A stretch of 64,000 nt of DNA from Aedes albopictus (GCF_035046485.1 NC_085138.1:9831823-9895822); one strand, 5' to 3'. Positions 46,020 to 57,536 are shown, counted from the first letter of the stretch. Notes: a model not told the origin generated them from the sequence alone. Translations and numbers: made by a program.

Positions 46020-47199
46020 GACTACCTAGATAACATGGCACCATCTATGAATGTGATGGACAGGAGACGATCCGTTTGGGGTTTCATCATTAAATAGCAC
46101 GACTTTTCAACGACTCTACATGGCTTTTGTTCAAATTTGCCTAAAATTCTCAAATATTCTCCATTTATAGGGGATATTGGATAAAACGAGACATCATCCC
46201 TGAATGTAATAGAAAAGAAATGATCCGTTTGGGGTTTCACATTAAATAGCAGGACTTTTGAACGACTTTGCATGATTTGTTGTCGAAATTAATCCGAAAT
46301 TTTCAAATATTCTCAATTTATAGGGGATATTGGACAAAATGAAACATCATCTCCAAATGTGACGGACTAGAAATGATTCGTTTGGGAGTTTACCATTAAG
46401 TAGCAAGACTTTTGAACGACTTTGCGTGGTTTTTTGAGCAAATATATCCGAAATCCACAAATATTCTTAATTATAGGGGATATTGGACAGAATGAGACAC
46501 TTATTGTGATCAGAAGTGGGAAACATTTGCTAAACTAAGTATTTTTGGCATATTTAGGGGAAAATGGCCAAAATGAGACACTTGCCGATGTTTTTCAGGA
46601 AAGGGGTGGGCACCATTCGATTCCTTGGGTTTTTTTGCTTAAGAATAGGTATTTGTCGTTTGCTTAGGGGCCGGGACTGAAATGCATTCGTTTTTTTGCT
46701 CGAATTTGTACACTGTGGAATGGGGCTGAAAAAATTGATTGAAGTATGAAGCAACTGATATGGTCGCTCCGGAACACCTGAAACAGGTTCCGCGAGGGCC
46801 TCTCAAACGGGTAACTTAGTTAGTTGAAGAGAACAATCTTTCATTATGCACATTAGATATCTGTTTATCAATTTATAATCTAAACTGTAACAACAAAAAA
46901 GATGTATGTCTTACGTTACAAGGTATTCAATAAATAAATAAATAAATAAATAAATAAACACAATAACACACGAAATAATCACTTTTGGTCATTTCGCAAA
47001 ACAGGCAACCCCTCCATCCCCTGACCCCAGTACAATCCAGAATATCTCCGGAATGATTCCAGATATTACATGCCTCCTTGAGTGTAATAAACTTGCACCA
47101 ATTTAAGATCGATTAAGGGCGACTTAAAAAAAATCGGATGAAAATTGACGAAATTCCAGAATTTTCAAAATGAGTTGACGGGGGTCGGGTATGTGAAGG
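46020..47199 (-). repeat. Right inverted arm with tandem subrepeats
   Basis: This is the inverted partner of 41,719-43,077. Subrepeat anchors (GGGGATATTGGA..AAATGA) lie near 46,167, 46,321 and 46,473, again about 153 bp apart. Sequence at 46,740-46,960 differs from the left arm and ends in an (AAAT)n run at 46,929-46,958, suggesting a later insertion. Confidence 0.88.
46929..46958. repeat. (AAAT)n tract
   Basis: Seven tandem AAAT units end a block (about 46,800-46,958) absent from the left arm. This looks like the tail of a short retroposed sequence. Confidence 0.8.
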
Positions 47200-47203
47200 T
47201 TAA

Positions 47204-49203
47204 CAAAAAAAAAAAAAAAAAGAGATGGGCTCTGCGATGGGGGTGGCTTCGCAGCAGCTTGACTCCATATTTGACTTTGAGTCCACGATCACGTCCAAGA
47301 TCAGCAAGGGCCTCAAGCAGGCCCGGCTAAGACTTCGAAATTCAATTACGGAAGCCAAGCAAGACCATGAGAAACTCGTGGCAGCGGTAGAACCCGTGAA
47401 GTCTAAGGTTCTGAAGTCTAGCCGGACGGATGCCTTCGCTTTCGCGGGTAGCTCCAAAAGTGTGGCGGATACGATTGATTAGGACAAGCAATCGCAGAAG
47501 CATGTAAGGCAGCCGTTGGGTGAGGAGCTACCAGGCGGTGCCCTCAAGACTAGGCGTTGTTGATTCCGAAAGTCGGCAACAATGCCGGTAAGTGAGACTC
47601 CAGCCAGACGTCCTGGAAAGCTAAAAAAGGTGGCCCTGAAAAGGCTGGCCCGTCCCGGATTGAAGGGAACACAGCGTTGGGCCCATTGATAGGTCCTCAG
47701 CAACTACTAGTTAGGCCCTGTTAGGTCAGGCCAGTGAAAGGACTCCCCCTGGGCCATTGCAGAGTGCAAGAAGAGAATGAAGAAGACAAAGGATGAGCAG
47801 GAGCGTAGGGAAAACAACCCCAAGAGATGAAGGACCAAGCGCGTGAAAGGCGACGCCCTCGTCATCAAGACCGAACAATCTAAGTACTCGAACGTCTCTG
47901 GGATCCGACGTGCGCAGTATTAGACGTGTACCGTACGGGTGAAATGATCCTAGAGCTCAAGCGCGACAAGGAATGCAAGGGAGCCGCCTACTGAAGTCTA
48001 GCGGGAGAGCTCATCACTGTGTGAATCCAGATATTCTCCAAACAAGAATCACCCAGAACGCAGTGGCACTGAAACTGTTCCTGCTCCTTGACAGGAGCAA
48101 AATTTGTCGGCGATGTGGCGGTAAAGATCACAAGGCACAAGGCTGCACGAGTCTACCCAAGTTTTTGAAATGTTCCGGCCGAAGGTGCCCTGCCTTCAAG
48201 AAAGCGGCAGTGAACAAATCACAGTGCAAATAACGCAGCTGAACATGCACCACTGACTGTGACGCAGCTCAGACACTGGCTTTGTCAGGCAGTTTCTGAA
48301 TGGAAACGGATATCGCCATCATAGCGGACCCATACCGAGTACCCGCCGGTAACGGCAATATGGTCACGGAAGGGTCCGGAAAAATGACGACGATATGGAC
48401 GACGAGTAAATACCCCGTCTAGGAGCTGATGTATACTACATACGAGGGCTTCGTGGTCGCAAAATAAAACAGAGTCTTCTTCTTCTGTAGCTATTATGTG
48501 GCCCCGCAGTGGTCGATCAAGCAGTTTACGCAGATGCTGGAATCAACGCTAGGAATGGAAGCCTACCGGTGTGCTGGTGGACTTGAGCGATTGTGAATCT
48601 GTTTCGCGCCTGCCAGCGACCAAGACAGTGAATGCAGCGATCCCGAGCTCGTATTGATGAGAAGTGGAATGAGCGACGGGTGTTGTTCGCGGCTGCCAAG
48701 GTCCCGCTCAAGATCGAGATAAGGACAAGTAAAAAGACCTGCTTTGAGGGTCTCTGTCAGAGTACCAATACGAAAACGTTGGATGATGCCTACGAGATCG
48801 TAGACACGAGATGTAATCCACTGTTCACTGTCTCCAGAGATGCTGGAGAAATTCATAAGGGGCTGTTCCCAGGTCATGATCTGAGTCCTTAAGCTCCTTT
48901 CTTAGGACCGCTGGGAACTGGGGCGCCCAAGGAGGGGAGGATCAACTATGAGGTAAGGCCCCAGGTCCGGAGTTCCGAACTTGGCCTTAGAAGTAGCCAT
49001 TGCAGAGGCTCCCAAGATGTTTTCCGCCAACTGCGGGGAAACCGCCCGGTGACCCGTCATCATATAGACCAATATGATTGTTTTGATACTTAGGGTAAGG
49101 TGCTCGAGAGGATCATCCTCAACAGATAATCGAGGTACACCTTGGGTGTTGATGCCCTCTCGAGTAACCAGTTCTACTTCCGCAATGAAAACTCGACCGT
49201 TAG
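47204..49203 (+). pseudogene. R1-clade retrotransposon, part 2 (ORF1 C-terminus, ORF2 endonuclease and RT)
   Basis: ORF1 resumes after an A run with MGSAMGVASQQLDSIFDF and ends with a gag-type zinc knuckle CRRCGGKDHKAQGC (C-x2-C-x4-H-x4-C, about 48,107-48,150) and a CPAFKKA segment. ORF2 pieces follow: an endonuclease part (DIAIIADPYRVPAGNGN near 48,307, then stops at about 48,420 and 48,465) and reverse-transcriptase parts (KVPLKIEIRTSKKTCFEG near 48,700; KVLERIILN near 49,093; SSNQFYFRNENSTV near 49,157). These are typical of R1-clade elements. Many stops and frameshifts show it is dead. It ends where type D repeats begin. Confidence 0.85.
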
Positions 49204-51465
49204 TGCTATTTTTTGTGCCTCCACAGATTCGTTAAGAAATTTTACGATGGATTCTTTTGAAAAATCTTCCATGGCCATGCATGGGTTGCTTTAGAAGACC
49301 CTCCAAGAAGTTCTAAGTTCGGAGTTTTCTTCAATATTCCTCTATAGATTTCTCCAAGAATTGCTTTAGAAAACCATCTAAAAATTTTCTCAGTCATTCC
49401 TCCACGGATCACTTTGAAAATTTCACCAGAGAGTTGTTCAAAAAATATTCCAGTGGTTGTAAAATATGTAAATTCTTCTTGGGACTTCTTCAGAAATTCC
49501 TCTTAGAAGTCCTTAAGAAATTCTCTCAGGTTTTTTGATCTTCCTACATTAATTGACAAATTTCTCCACATTTACTTTTATGAAATGCTTTGAAACATTC
49601 TTTAAGAAGGGAGTCCTTAAGACGCTCATTTGAAGATTCCTCCAAAAATGTCTGCTTGATCTCCATTAGAAAATATTCCATGAATTGCTTAAAAATGGCT
49701 ATATGGGTTCCTTTAGAAAACTCTTTACGGATCCCTTTCAGAATTTGTTTTTTTAGTAACTTTTCCTATTCATGAATTTTACCTTAAATACTTGTTCTGC
49801 ACGCCATCCAGAGAATCTGCCACGGATTCCGTTGAAAAAATGTTCAGGCATTCTTTAAGAAAATGTTGCATAGATTGCTTCAAACATTCTGTCAGAGTTT
49901 GCTTCATACATATAATCCTTCTAGAGATTCCTTCAGAAATTCCTCCAAGGATTCCTTTAGAAAGCCTTCCGCAGACTTATCCAGAAATTCCTCCGTAGAT
50001 TATACCAGAAATCCCGCCGAAAATTATTTCAGAAAAAAAATCCATCAATTCCTTCAGATTTTTCCCCATCAGTTTTTTTTAATAAAAATATTTGAATTCA
50101 TACAGAAGTTTTTCTAAAGTTTGTTTCAAAAAATCTTCCAGGAATTTCTTTAGGAATTCCTCTAGCGATTTTTCCACGGATTCTTTTAGAAAATCTTCCA
50201 TGAATTTCTTCAAAATTGGTTCATGAGTGCTGTTAGCGCGGCGAATGCAGCTGGCTACCCTATACATATTTATTGATAAGAAAGGTATTGAGATGAAAGG
50301 AGAATCAGAAGATTGCGAGTTAGCTAGTCGAGCGTACAGCAAAAGTGCTTGAAGCGTTTACATTAGGCTTTGAAATTTATTATAAAAGGTTGGAAACCAA
50401 TTGTGTAGTGCGGATGAATCACTGAAGATTCTAAGTATTAATACTATTGTAAAATTATGAATTCTATTAAATAAAGTATTTCTAGTTTAAGCTGATCACC
50501 ACAAACAAGTCTTTGGTCTGCTCTAAAAATCAGTGTCAGCACCGCAACAAGTGCTTTTAGAAGTTCTTCCAAATTCTACCAGCGATTCCATCCAAAATTA
50601 TTCAAGAGAGTTTACAAGAAATTCCTCCAAAGATTACTTCAGATAATCTTCTAGGGTTTCTATTAGAAAATTATCCAGAAACTTAAATTTTATTCAATTA
50701 CTTCAGAACATTTGTACAAAGTTATTCCTTTCAGAATACCATCAGAAGTTTCTCCAAGGATTTTTTTCATAAATTCCTTTCGCAATGGCTCCATGGATCT
50801 CTTCAGAAATTTCTCCAGGAGTCGCCCACGGTTTCCTTCGAAAATTTCTCCAGGAGTTCCTGCATAAAATCTTAGCGATTCAGAAATTCTTCCAAGTTTT
50901 TCGGAAATTTCCCTAGAGAATCTTCACTATTTTTAACAGGTTCATCAGGAATTTCAGAAATTCTTGCATATTTTTTCACGTGATCCTCACATTTCCTTCT
51001 GCTGTTTCTCAGAAATTTCTTAGGAATTTCTAGAGGAGTTCCTTTAGAATTTTCTTAAGAGATTTTTCTAGCAATACATAGTGACCCGATTTTGTCAGCC
51101 CCTTTTCGGAACACATGTTTTGCACTCTGCACAACAGTTTTTCAAAGTTTTTATCCCTGTATGTTCTGCATTTCAGTTGTAGGTTGATGATAAACAATAA
51201 CAAATTAATGAAAATTTGACTGTAAGGTAAGGTAATGAGAGCAAAAACTTTGTCGCAGAATGGGGCTGACAAAATCGAGTCCTTACTACTTTTAAATTTC
51301 TGCAGATATTGCTCTGGGGTTTCTTTAGAAATACGTCCACGGATTCCTCCGGCAAATCCTGCAGAAATTTCTTCATGAATTTTTTAGAAAAAAAAAAAAA
51401 CTGGCGGTTCCTTCAGAAGTATCATCGGAAATTTTTTAAGGGATTCCTCTGGTTCTTCTCTATTT
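49204..51465. repeat. Type D degenerate repeat tract
   Basis: Words such as TTCCTTCAGAAATTCC, CCTCCAAGGATTC and TTTAGAAAATCTTCC recur with a period near 25 bp. This is roughly the opposite-strand form of the type A texture. It is interrupted by the solo LTR at 50,231-50,549 and a unique piece near 51,075-51,290. Small open frames here are repeat by-products. Confidence 0.75.
50231..50549 (+). mobile_element. Solo LTR, 319 bp
   Basis: The ends are TGTTAGCGCGG...ACCGCAACA, and a perfect 5-bp duplication AGTGC lies at 50,226-50,230 and 50,550-50,554. A TATAAAAGG box near 50,380 and AATAAA near 50,470 fit LTR promoter and poly(A) signals. TGTT...AACA ends suggest Ty1/copia or BEL type; no internal sequence is left. 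Confidence 0.93.
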
Positions 51466-52192
51466 CTGCTTTTGCTTCTGCTTCTGCTTCTGCTTCTGCT
51501 TCTGCTTCTGCTTCTGCTCTTCATCTTCTTTGCATCTGCTCTACTTCTGCTCTGCTTCTGCTTTTGCATCTGCTTTTGCTTCTGCTTCTGCTTCTGCTTC
51601 TGCTTCTGCTTCTGCTTCTGCTTCTGCTTCTGCTTCTGCTTCTGCTTCTGCTTCTGCTTCTGCTTCTGATTCTGCTTTTGCTTTTGCTTCTGCTTCTGCT
51701 TCTGCTTCTGCTTCTGCTTCTGCTTCTGCTTCTGCTTCTGCTTCTGCTTCTGCTTCTGCTTCTGCTTCTGCTTCTGCTTCTGCTTCTGCTTCTGCTTCTG
51801 CTTCTGCTTCTGCTTCTGCTTCTGCTTCTGCTTCTGCTTCTGCTTCTGCTTCTGCTTCTGCTTCTGCTTCTGCTTCTGCTTCTGCTTCTGCTTCTGCTTC
51901 TGCTTCTGCTTCTGCTTCTGCTTCTGCTTCTGCTTCTGCTTCTGCTTCTGCTTCTGCTTCTGCTTCTGCTTCTGCTTCTGCTTCTGCTTCTGCTTCTGCT
52001 TCTGCTTCTGCTTCTGCTTCTGCTTCTGCTTCTGCTTCTGCTTCTGCTTCTGCTTCTGCTTCTGCTTCTGCTTCTGCTTCTGCTTCTGCTTCTGCTTCTG
52101 CTTCTGCTTCTGCTTCTGCTTCTGCTTCTGCTTCTGCTTCTGCTTCTGCTTCTGCTTCTGCTTCTGCTTCTGCTTCTGCTTCTGCTTCCGCT
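51466..52192. repeat. (TTCTGC)n hexanucleotide array
   Basis: About 120 near-identical TTCTGC units, irregular only at the left margin (51,515-51,570 and 51,665-51,690) and the last 10 bases. The forward frames read poly-Leu, Ser-Ala and Phe-Cys and the reverse reads Ala-Glu, so the 230-309-codon open frames are artefacts. It lies at the right margin of the type D tract. Confidence 0.97.
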
Positions 52193-52226
52193 CTGCTACT
52201 GCTCGGATTACCGTCGGATAATCCTA

Positions 52227-52745
52227 GACACACTTTGAGAGTACAACCGGCATATCCATTAACTGCTCAATCATTTTCAAGAAGCGTGCGATTCAGTGAC
52301 AAGAGAAGAACTGGTTTTCCGACAAAACTAATTACGCTTAATTGGGCAATGCTGGATGGATACATATCAAGTACGATTAAAGCAGGGTGATGCACTTTCA
52401 AATTCACTGTCCAACACAGTACTTGAATAAGCCATTTAAAGATCAAGCGTGAAAAGGGATGATCATCACACGGTCACACATGGTCCTCGGTTTTTGCAGA
52501 TAATGTTGATATCATTGGCATCGAACGTAAGGCAGTGTAGGAAGGATTTGCTCCTCTGAAGAAGAAACATACCGCAAGAATAGGCTTGAAAATAACCTTG
52601 GCCAAGACGAAGTACATAGTTGCGGTTAGAGACAGGCTTAGTAGTGCTAATACTAAGGTAGTGATTAATGAGGATGTGTCTGAATTTGTTGATGAATTTG
52701 TGCATCTGCAACATACAATAATTACGTTTCCCGTAAAGTGAAACA
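52227..52745 (+). pseudogene. Non-LTR retrotransposon reverse transcriptase fragment
   Basis: Broken frames give GFPTKLITLNWAMLDG (52,315-52,365) and, from 52,490, SVFADNVDIIGIERKAV, stop, GLKITLAKTKYIVAVRD and DEFVHLQ. These are the RT fingers/palm, catalytic (F)ADD region and the following TKT(K)Y motif. The second catalytic Asp is Asn here and a TAG stop follows, so it is inactive. The clade is not certain. Confidence 0.8.
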
Positions 52746-53720
52746 AATATCATTGGAAGATAATTAATCTTCCTTCATCAACCCTCGCATCCTGTTCTTT
52801 AGTGATCAGTAAATTAGTTTAAGTAAGTTAGTACAAGCAACCAGACTCGCGGGCTCTGCTCGACCATTCTGGCGGAGTCTTGTGCCACATATTGAGCGAT
52901 AATTTTTCATTGCGCTAGGCATCCTTCCTCCATCTCCATACGTTATAGTTTGCATCCGAGCGAGAATGATTGCTACCGTCGGTTATAGCGCCATTTGAGT
53001 TTCAGTATCTATCACTACAGACCAGAACCACTACCCTGGTGCTTCCTGAAGCCTCACATAACTACATCAATGTTCATCTACGAAGGGATATTAAGTTAGG
53101 GTAAATCATTGCATAACGTGGTTTCCTAGCTTGGTGGAAAGGTATGGTGCTTGCCATCATAACTCAACTGTTCAGATAGGAAGCTCATCATGGTTCACAC
53201 GTCATTTATATTACTTCCATGATTTTCAATTTTCCTGTCAAAGTTCTTATTCATTAACCTGCTTTTCTGTATTATAGTTTATGTGAAAATATATTACTAT
53301 GTGGCATCCAAATTGGGAATTAGCAGGCACCCAAGGATTAATCTGGTTTTCTAAAATGCGTATTGAATGTAACAGAGACGAAAATTAGTCTTGCAGGTAT
53401 ACGACAATATTGGACGATTTATCCAATTTGTATAAACTCAAGGGAAAGTCCATGCCAACAGCCAATTGTCGGCAACACCCATCGACTATCAATCACTCGA
53501 GCAAACGCACAAAAAGTAATCAACTTATCCATCAAGTTAGTATAAACACAAAAAGCGCATTACCTACACCTGTCTCGGCGCCCATCGATTACCCATGTCA
53601 TTGATATTAAGCAAAAAGGCCCCATCGTCGGTCTCTCGGAATCGAGACCATCAGCTACTTGTTGCAACTTCACTCATATAATCAATTACCAACCGACAAT
53701 CATCGCCCATCAGACCCCCT
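52746..53720. other. Unassigned DNA
   Basis: No recognisable gene, RNA or transposon end in this 1-kb stretch. Confidence 0.45.
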
Positions 53721-53741
53721 AACAACAACAACAACAACAAC
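53721..53741. repeat. (AAC)7 microsatellite
   Basis: Seven AAC units. Flanking DNA to 54,110 is GC-richer and unique. Confidence 0.9.
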
Positions 53742-54735
53742 GGTGCCGAACTGAAGAGGATGTTTTGTCGTCGTTTTGTATGCGGCCTGCATATGTCCTC
53801 ATACAGCAGTCAGCAGCATAATAACAATAATCGTCGATTATGATCACCATCATCAACATCAACATCACAATCACCATTAGGTCCCCGGCTGCCGCCGCCA
53901 CCGGTCCGATCGGACCGTTTGATGATGAGTGGTGGTGATATAGAAAGAGAGCCTCCTAGATAGACCGCCCTCAAAATTGCATTCGGCTGCTCCATAGGGT
54001 CCACTCCACAATCCACTCACTCGGGGATGCAATCCGTGCTTGTACTGGCTGCTGAAGCCGTTTTTCAATTGTCGAACGAACCACTCGCACTGGAAAAGCT
54101 GCCCCACATTTCAAAGAGGGGGATTTGGGTGGTTAGTTCTCGCTTATAAGAAACTAATTGAAATACGTCAAATTATTTTATATAGTTTCTTTCATATCAC
54201 TCCAAAAATACGAAAAATTAGTTCATATCGCTTACATAATAACGAAATACGATCCTGACTGAATAACGGCATGTAAATTGAGCTTCCCCAAAGGCGCATT
54301 TTCCCCCCGGTTACCCCGACGAGAGTCCTTAAGCGCCAATAACGAGGGCGCTGAACGCGACAGCGATAGAATCATCAAACAGGATGATTTAGATGGAAGG
54401 CAAAAAGGTCACCCACTAGCTATACTTAACAACTGATGGCACTGCTATGCTGCACACGCAATAATGGACTCTCCAGTCCAGCCCACTTGGCAAGCAGCAA
54501 CAGCAAACGAGAAGAGTGACGCCAATTTAGGGCCATCGTTGAACACAGTACTACTAGTAGTGCAGTGCTGCTATGTTGTATAGCGTATCAATAATGGTTT
54601 CAGTTTAGATTTAAAGCACTTCGTTTCTTGTGTCCTTGAGTTATTTTTTTATAGGATGAGGAAATCTACAATCACAGACACACAACACACTGTAGCTAAG
54701 TTGTCCTCCCTTCCCCTAGATGGTTGAGTCCGTGT
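53742..54735. other. Unique DNA, no confirmed gene
   Basis: 53,742-54,110 is GC-richer with CAT/ATC-rich trinucleotides and host-like texture. No frame shows a domain. 54,110-54,735 has nothing recognisable. Confidence 0.35.
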
Positions 54736-54960
54736 GCGATATGCATTGGTCACCCTTAGACACATCAACTTGCAGGTAATTTTTAAACGGTCCACGTTTC
54801 AATTGACTATCACACTCAACCACGCAGCGGGGCCATATCGTAGTATGGAAATCGCTACTGTCGCAAGCAACTTACGCTTGTTCGAGACTATCGCCGCCGA
54901 GCTGTTTGAGAGCGCATCTTCGACAATGCCATAATAGCCATACTTGTCATTCTGCAGGAA
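54736..54960 (-). pseudogene. R1-clade reverse transcriptase fragment
   Basis: The minus strand reads SNKRKLLATVAISILRYGPA followed by AAW, a stop and then a shifted LKITCKLMCLRVTN. The K-R-x-L-L-x-x-V-x-x-S-I-L-R-Y-G motif is typical of the end of the RT domain in R1-type elements. It is not contiguous with the R1 copy at 41-49 kb and is on the other strand. Confidence 0.6.
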
Positions 54961-56149
54961 TGGCCTATCCCACGTGGCTACCAGAATCCCAGAGCATCCC
55001 AGAATATAAAACACCTTTTGATATTCTTGAAGATGGTTAAATGAAACGTAAACCACATCCAAGTTCAGCTTTTAGATCAACTAGTATGTCAATTATTTTG
55101 CTTTTCCAAATTTCATGGTGTTCAGAATGTTCTAGGTTGCCAAAGAAAACCCAAATACAAATATGCCCATTTTTCACTAATAGAGGACTTAATTTGCAGC
55201 AACTTTGCCGAAGAGAGTATTCTGTGTTATCGAATGGGTGAATTTTTACAGCCGTTTCTATGCTGGGGTCATATATGACCCCTCCGGCTCCAAAGGGTTA
55301 ATCCATGTAAGGTCACAAACGAGGTAGGCACCTCGTCTGCGAACCGAACACTTGATATGGATCTATCTACGGCTTATACGTGCAGCCTGATTAGTTTCGT
55401 TGCTAGTTAGACTAGCAACGAAACCAATTAGTTAAACTCAGTTAAATATATAATCCGCGTTGCCGTTGATCGGCCCTCACGAAAATCAGTTTGGTATTCG
55501 TTGGTCCAGATCCAGACAAAAAGGGCATTTAATAAAATTAATAAATAAATGCCGGATGGAATCGCTGCAGGATGAATTCCAGAAGAAATTTCTAGATAAA
55601 TTTCAGAAAAAAATACTACAAAAACTCAGATTAATCACCTAGTGGTCCAAAAGTTTCTGAATCCTGAGAATACTTTATTTAGAAAAGCAAAAATTTTATC
55701 AAAGTCATCATCGAAGCGAGAAACTTATTGACGGCACTTATTCTGAAGCTATGTTCAACGTATAGGCAGAGCTGAAAATATCAAACCTCTCAGTTGACTG
55801 CTTGACCACCTTCACTATCACTGGGGTCATAAGCAATATCAGGGCGACAATTACAAGCTAGGATACAACTTTTTCACAGATCACATTGCAGCCTTCAACA
55901 AAGTTTTTTCCGCACACTTCAAGTTATACAAGATTCATGTAAAATTCATGTAAAATTTGTTAAAAAAAATGCACGTAATTTAAATTGCCTATACTAAATC
56001 CCAATCAAATTTGCCCTCCAGTCGCATCAAAACTTTGCGCAGAATTTTTAGACACAAAAGAAAATTTAATTTACTGTATATTTACACCTCAGGAAACTAA
56101 AATGGTGTGATTTGATGAGATCGCTTTAGTTTTTTCAGGTTTTTGTTCC
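54961..56149. other. Unassigned DNA with two short palindromes
   Basis: GGGGTCATATATGACCCC (55,265-55,282) is a perfect 18-bp palindrome, followed by CGGCTCCAAAGGGTT, which also occurs at about 29,692-29,710. GTTTCGTTGCTAGT and its complement (55,394-55,424) form a 14-bp stem with a 3-base loop. No gene seen. Confidence 0.5.
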
Positions 56150-56694
56150 CTTACACATATCAATCGCTTGCATTGATTTTGTTCACTTTCGTAATTCCGT
56201 CGAAGTATCAAACGCTGCTTCTGCAACACCACCGGTAGTCTGCGCCTATTTTTGCTAACAGTGCATCAAGTTATCAAAATGATACAATTTGATGTGTCCC
56301 ATGCATAGGTTTGTTTTATTTTATATTTGGCCACTTTCGACGGGACACCTGGAAACGATTCCGAAACACTACCGGTAGTTTTAAATGTGGTCTGAGCCTA
56401 TGATCATGCCCACTGTTCATCAGGTTACCTAAAAAGCTGCGATTTGATTTATCGAATGTACCGGAAGTGTTCTCTTTTACATTTGACCACTTCTGGCGGG
56501 ACACCCGGAACTAGTAACACGACCGGTAGTAATGTATGTAGACTGTGTCTATTTTCTTATTATTCGTCAATCAGATTACTGACAAAAAAAAGTGTTTAGG
56601 TGTACCACAAGCATGGGTTTGGTTCCCTTCTACATTTGACCACTACCGGAGGGACACCCGGAATCGATTCCGGGACCCTACTAGTTTTCCCAAA

Positions 56695-56961
56695 TGTTGC
56701 GACGGTATCGCGTGTATTTGGGGTGAAACTGGCAACTGTATTGTTCAATAGGAATTAATTAATTAGAATATTTAGTGTTAAGTTGTGCGTCGAGTGAGAC
56801 AGTTCGTTAGAGATTAAGAAACTATCATGTAAGTTATTTATAGGAAAAATGAAGTGTAAAATACTAAAAATGAATTCTATTAAATATTGCATTGGAAGCT
56901 GCCGTAAAAAACGCTGCTTTCAGTATGTGTTTCGTTAATCCGAAAGAAACTCGCGCCAACA
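56695..56961 (+). mobile_element. Solo LTR, 267 bp, inside the tandem array
   Basis: The ends are TGTTGCGACGG...GCGCCAACA. A perfect 5-bp duplication, CCAAA, lies at 56,690-56,694 and 56,962-56,966. TGTTG...CAACA ends are typical of Ty1/copia LTRs. It shares the internal word GAATTCTATTAAAT with the solo LTR at 50,231, which suggests related families. Confidence 0.92.
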
Positions 56962-57209
56962 CCAAATGTGATGTGAGATTTTTTTGCTAGTTAAGCGTTC
57001 ATCAGGTTACCTAAAAGCCATTTGATGTGTCGCGAATATAGGAGCACAACCGGTTGGCCCAAATATGGTCTGACACTATTCATTACCAACCGTTATCAGG
57101 TTATCTAAAGAACCGCGATTTGATGTGTCGCATGCATGGTTTTGGTTCACTTTTATAATTGGACACTTTCAGTGGGACACCTGGAACCAATTCCGGAACA
57201 CTACCGGTA

Positions 57210-57376
57210 GGGGAACGTCCATAAATTACGTCACGCTTTTAGGGGGGAGGGGGGGTTCAGTAAAGTGTGACAATCCATACAAAAATTTCAGTGCTCTCAT
57301 ACAAAAAGTGTGACATAGGGGGGAGGGGGGGTTGAAAATGGGCAATTTTTGCGTGACGTAATTTATGGACGCTCCC
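57210..57376. mobile_element. MITE, AACGTCCATAAATTACGTCA family, copy 2
   Basis: Inverted ends GGGGAACGTCCATAAATTAC and (inverted) GGGAGCGTCCATAAATTACG enclose two GGGGGGAGGGGGGGTT tracts. TA flanks both sides. The empty site survives in a sister tandem unit at 56,367-56,385 (ACTACCGGTAGTTTTAAAT), proving insertion at TA. Confidence 0.95.
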
Positions 57377-57536
57377 TAGTTTTAAATGAGGTCTGAGCCT
57401 ATTTTCTTGCTAATCGTTCATAAGGTTTTCGAAAAGGCTACGATTTGATGTGTCGCATGCATGAGTTTAGTTCACTTTTATTTTTAGCCATTTCCTGCAG
57501 GACAACTTTTGTATTTGGCCACTTAAGGTGAAACTG

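Larger units (their letters stand above)
41719..47199. mobile_element. 5.48-kb TTAA-flanked element with kilobase inverted arms and a transposase gene
   Basis: TTAA stands at 41,715-41,718 and at 47,200-47,203. The ends are inverted, CCTTCACATCCCGACCCCC left and CCTTCACATACCCGACCCCC right. The homology continues inward for over 1 kb on each side with some unmatched inserts. The element interrupts an R1 ORF1, so both borders are supported by the host sequence. The interior carries a minus-strand RAG1/Transib-like transposase gene (43,764-45,783). TTAA flanks fit piggyBac, Kolobok or Sola3 habits, not the 5-bp duplication expected of Transib. It may be an undescribed lineage, or the gene may be a passenger. 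Confidence 0.85.
56150..57530. repeat. Tandem repeat array, period about 155 bp
   Basis: Units carry the ordered words ATTTGACCACTT, GGGACACC(T/C)GGAA, ATTCCGGAACACTACCGGTAG, GGTCTGAG and CATCAGGTTACCTAAA. GGGACACC anchors lie at 56,342, 56,498, 56,651 and 57,174; the last gap holds the solo LTR and a partial unit. About six diverged units remain. The array is also split by a MITE at 57,210-57,376. Confidence 0.85.

Noticed and set aside
51309..52390. Open frames of 230-309 codons (poly-Leu, Ser-Ala, Ala-Glu)
   Set aside because: They are translations of the (TTCTGC)n array, equally open on both strands.
52490..52745. Two overlapping minus-strand frames of 90-95 codons
   Set aside because: The plus strand of the same stretch clearly encodes a broken reverse transcriptase, so the minus frames are shadows.
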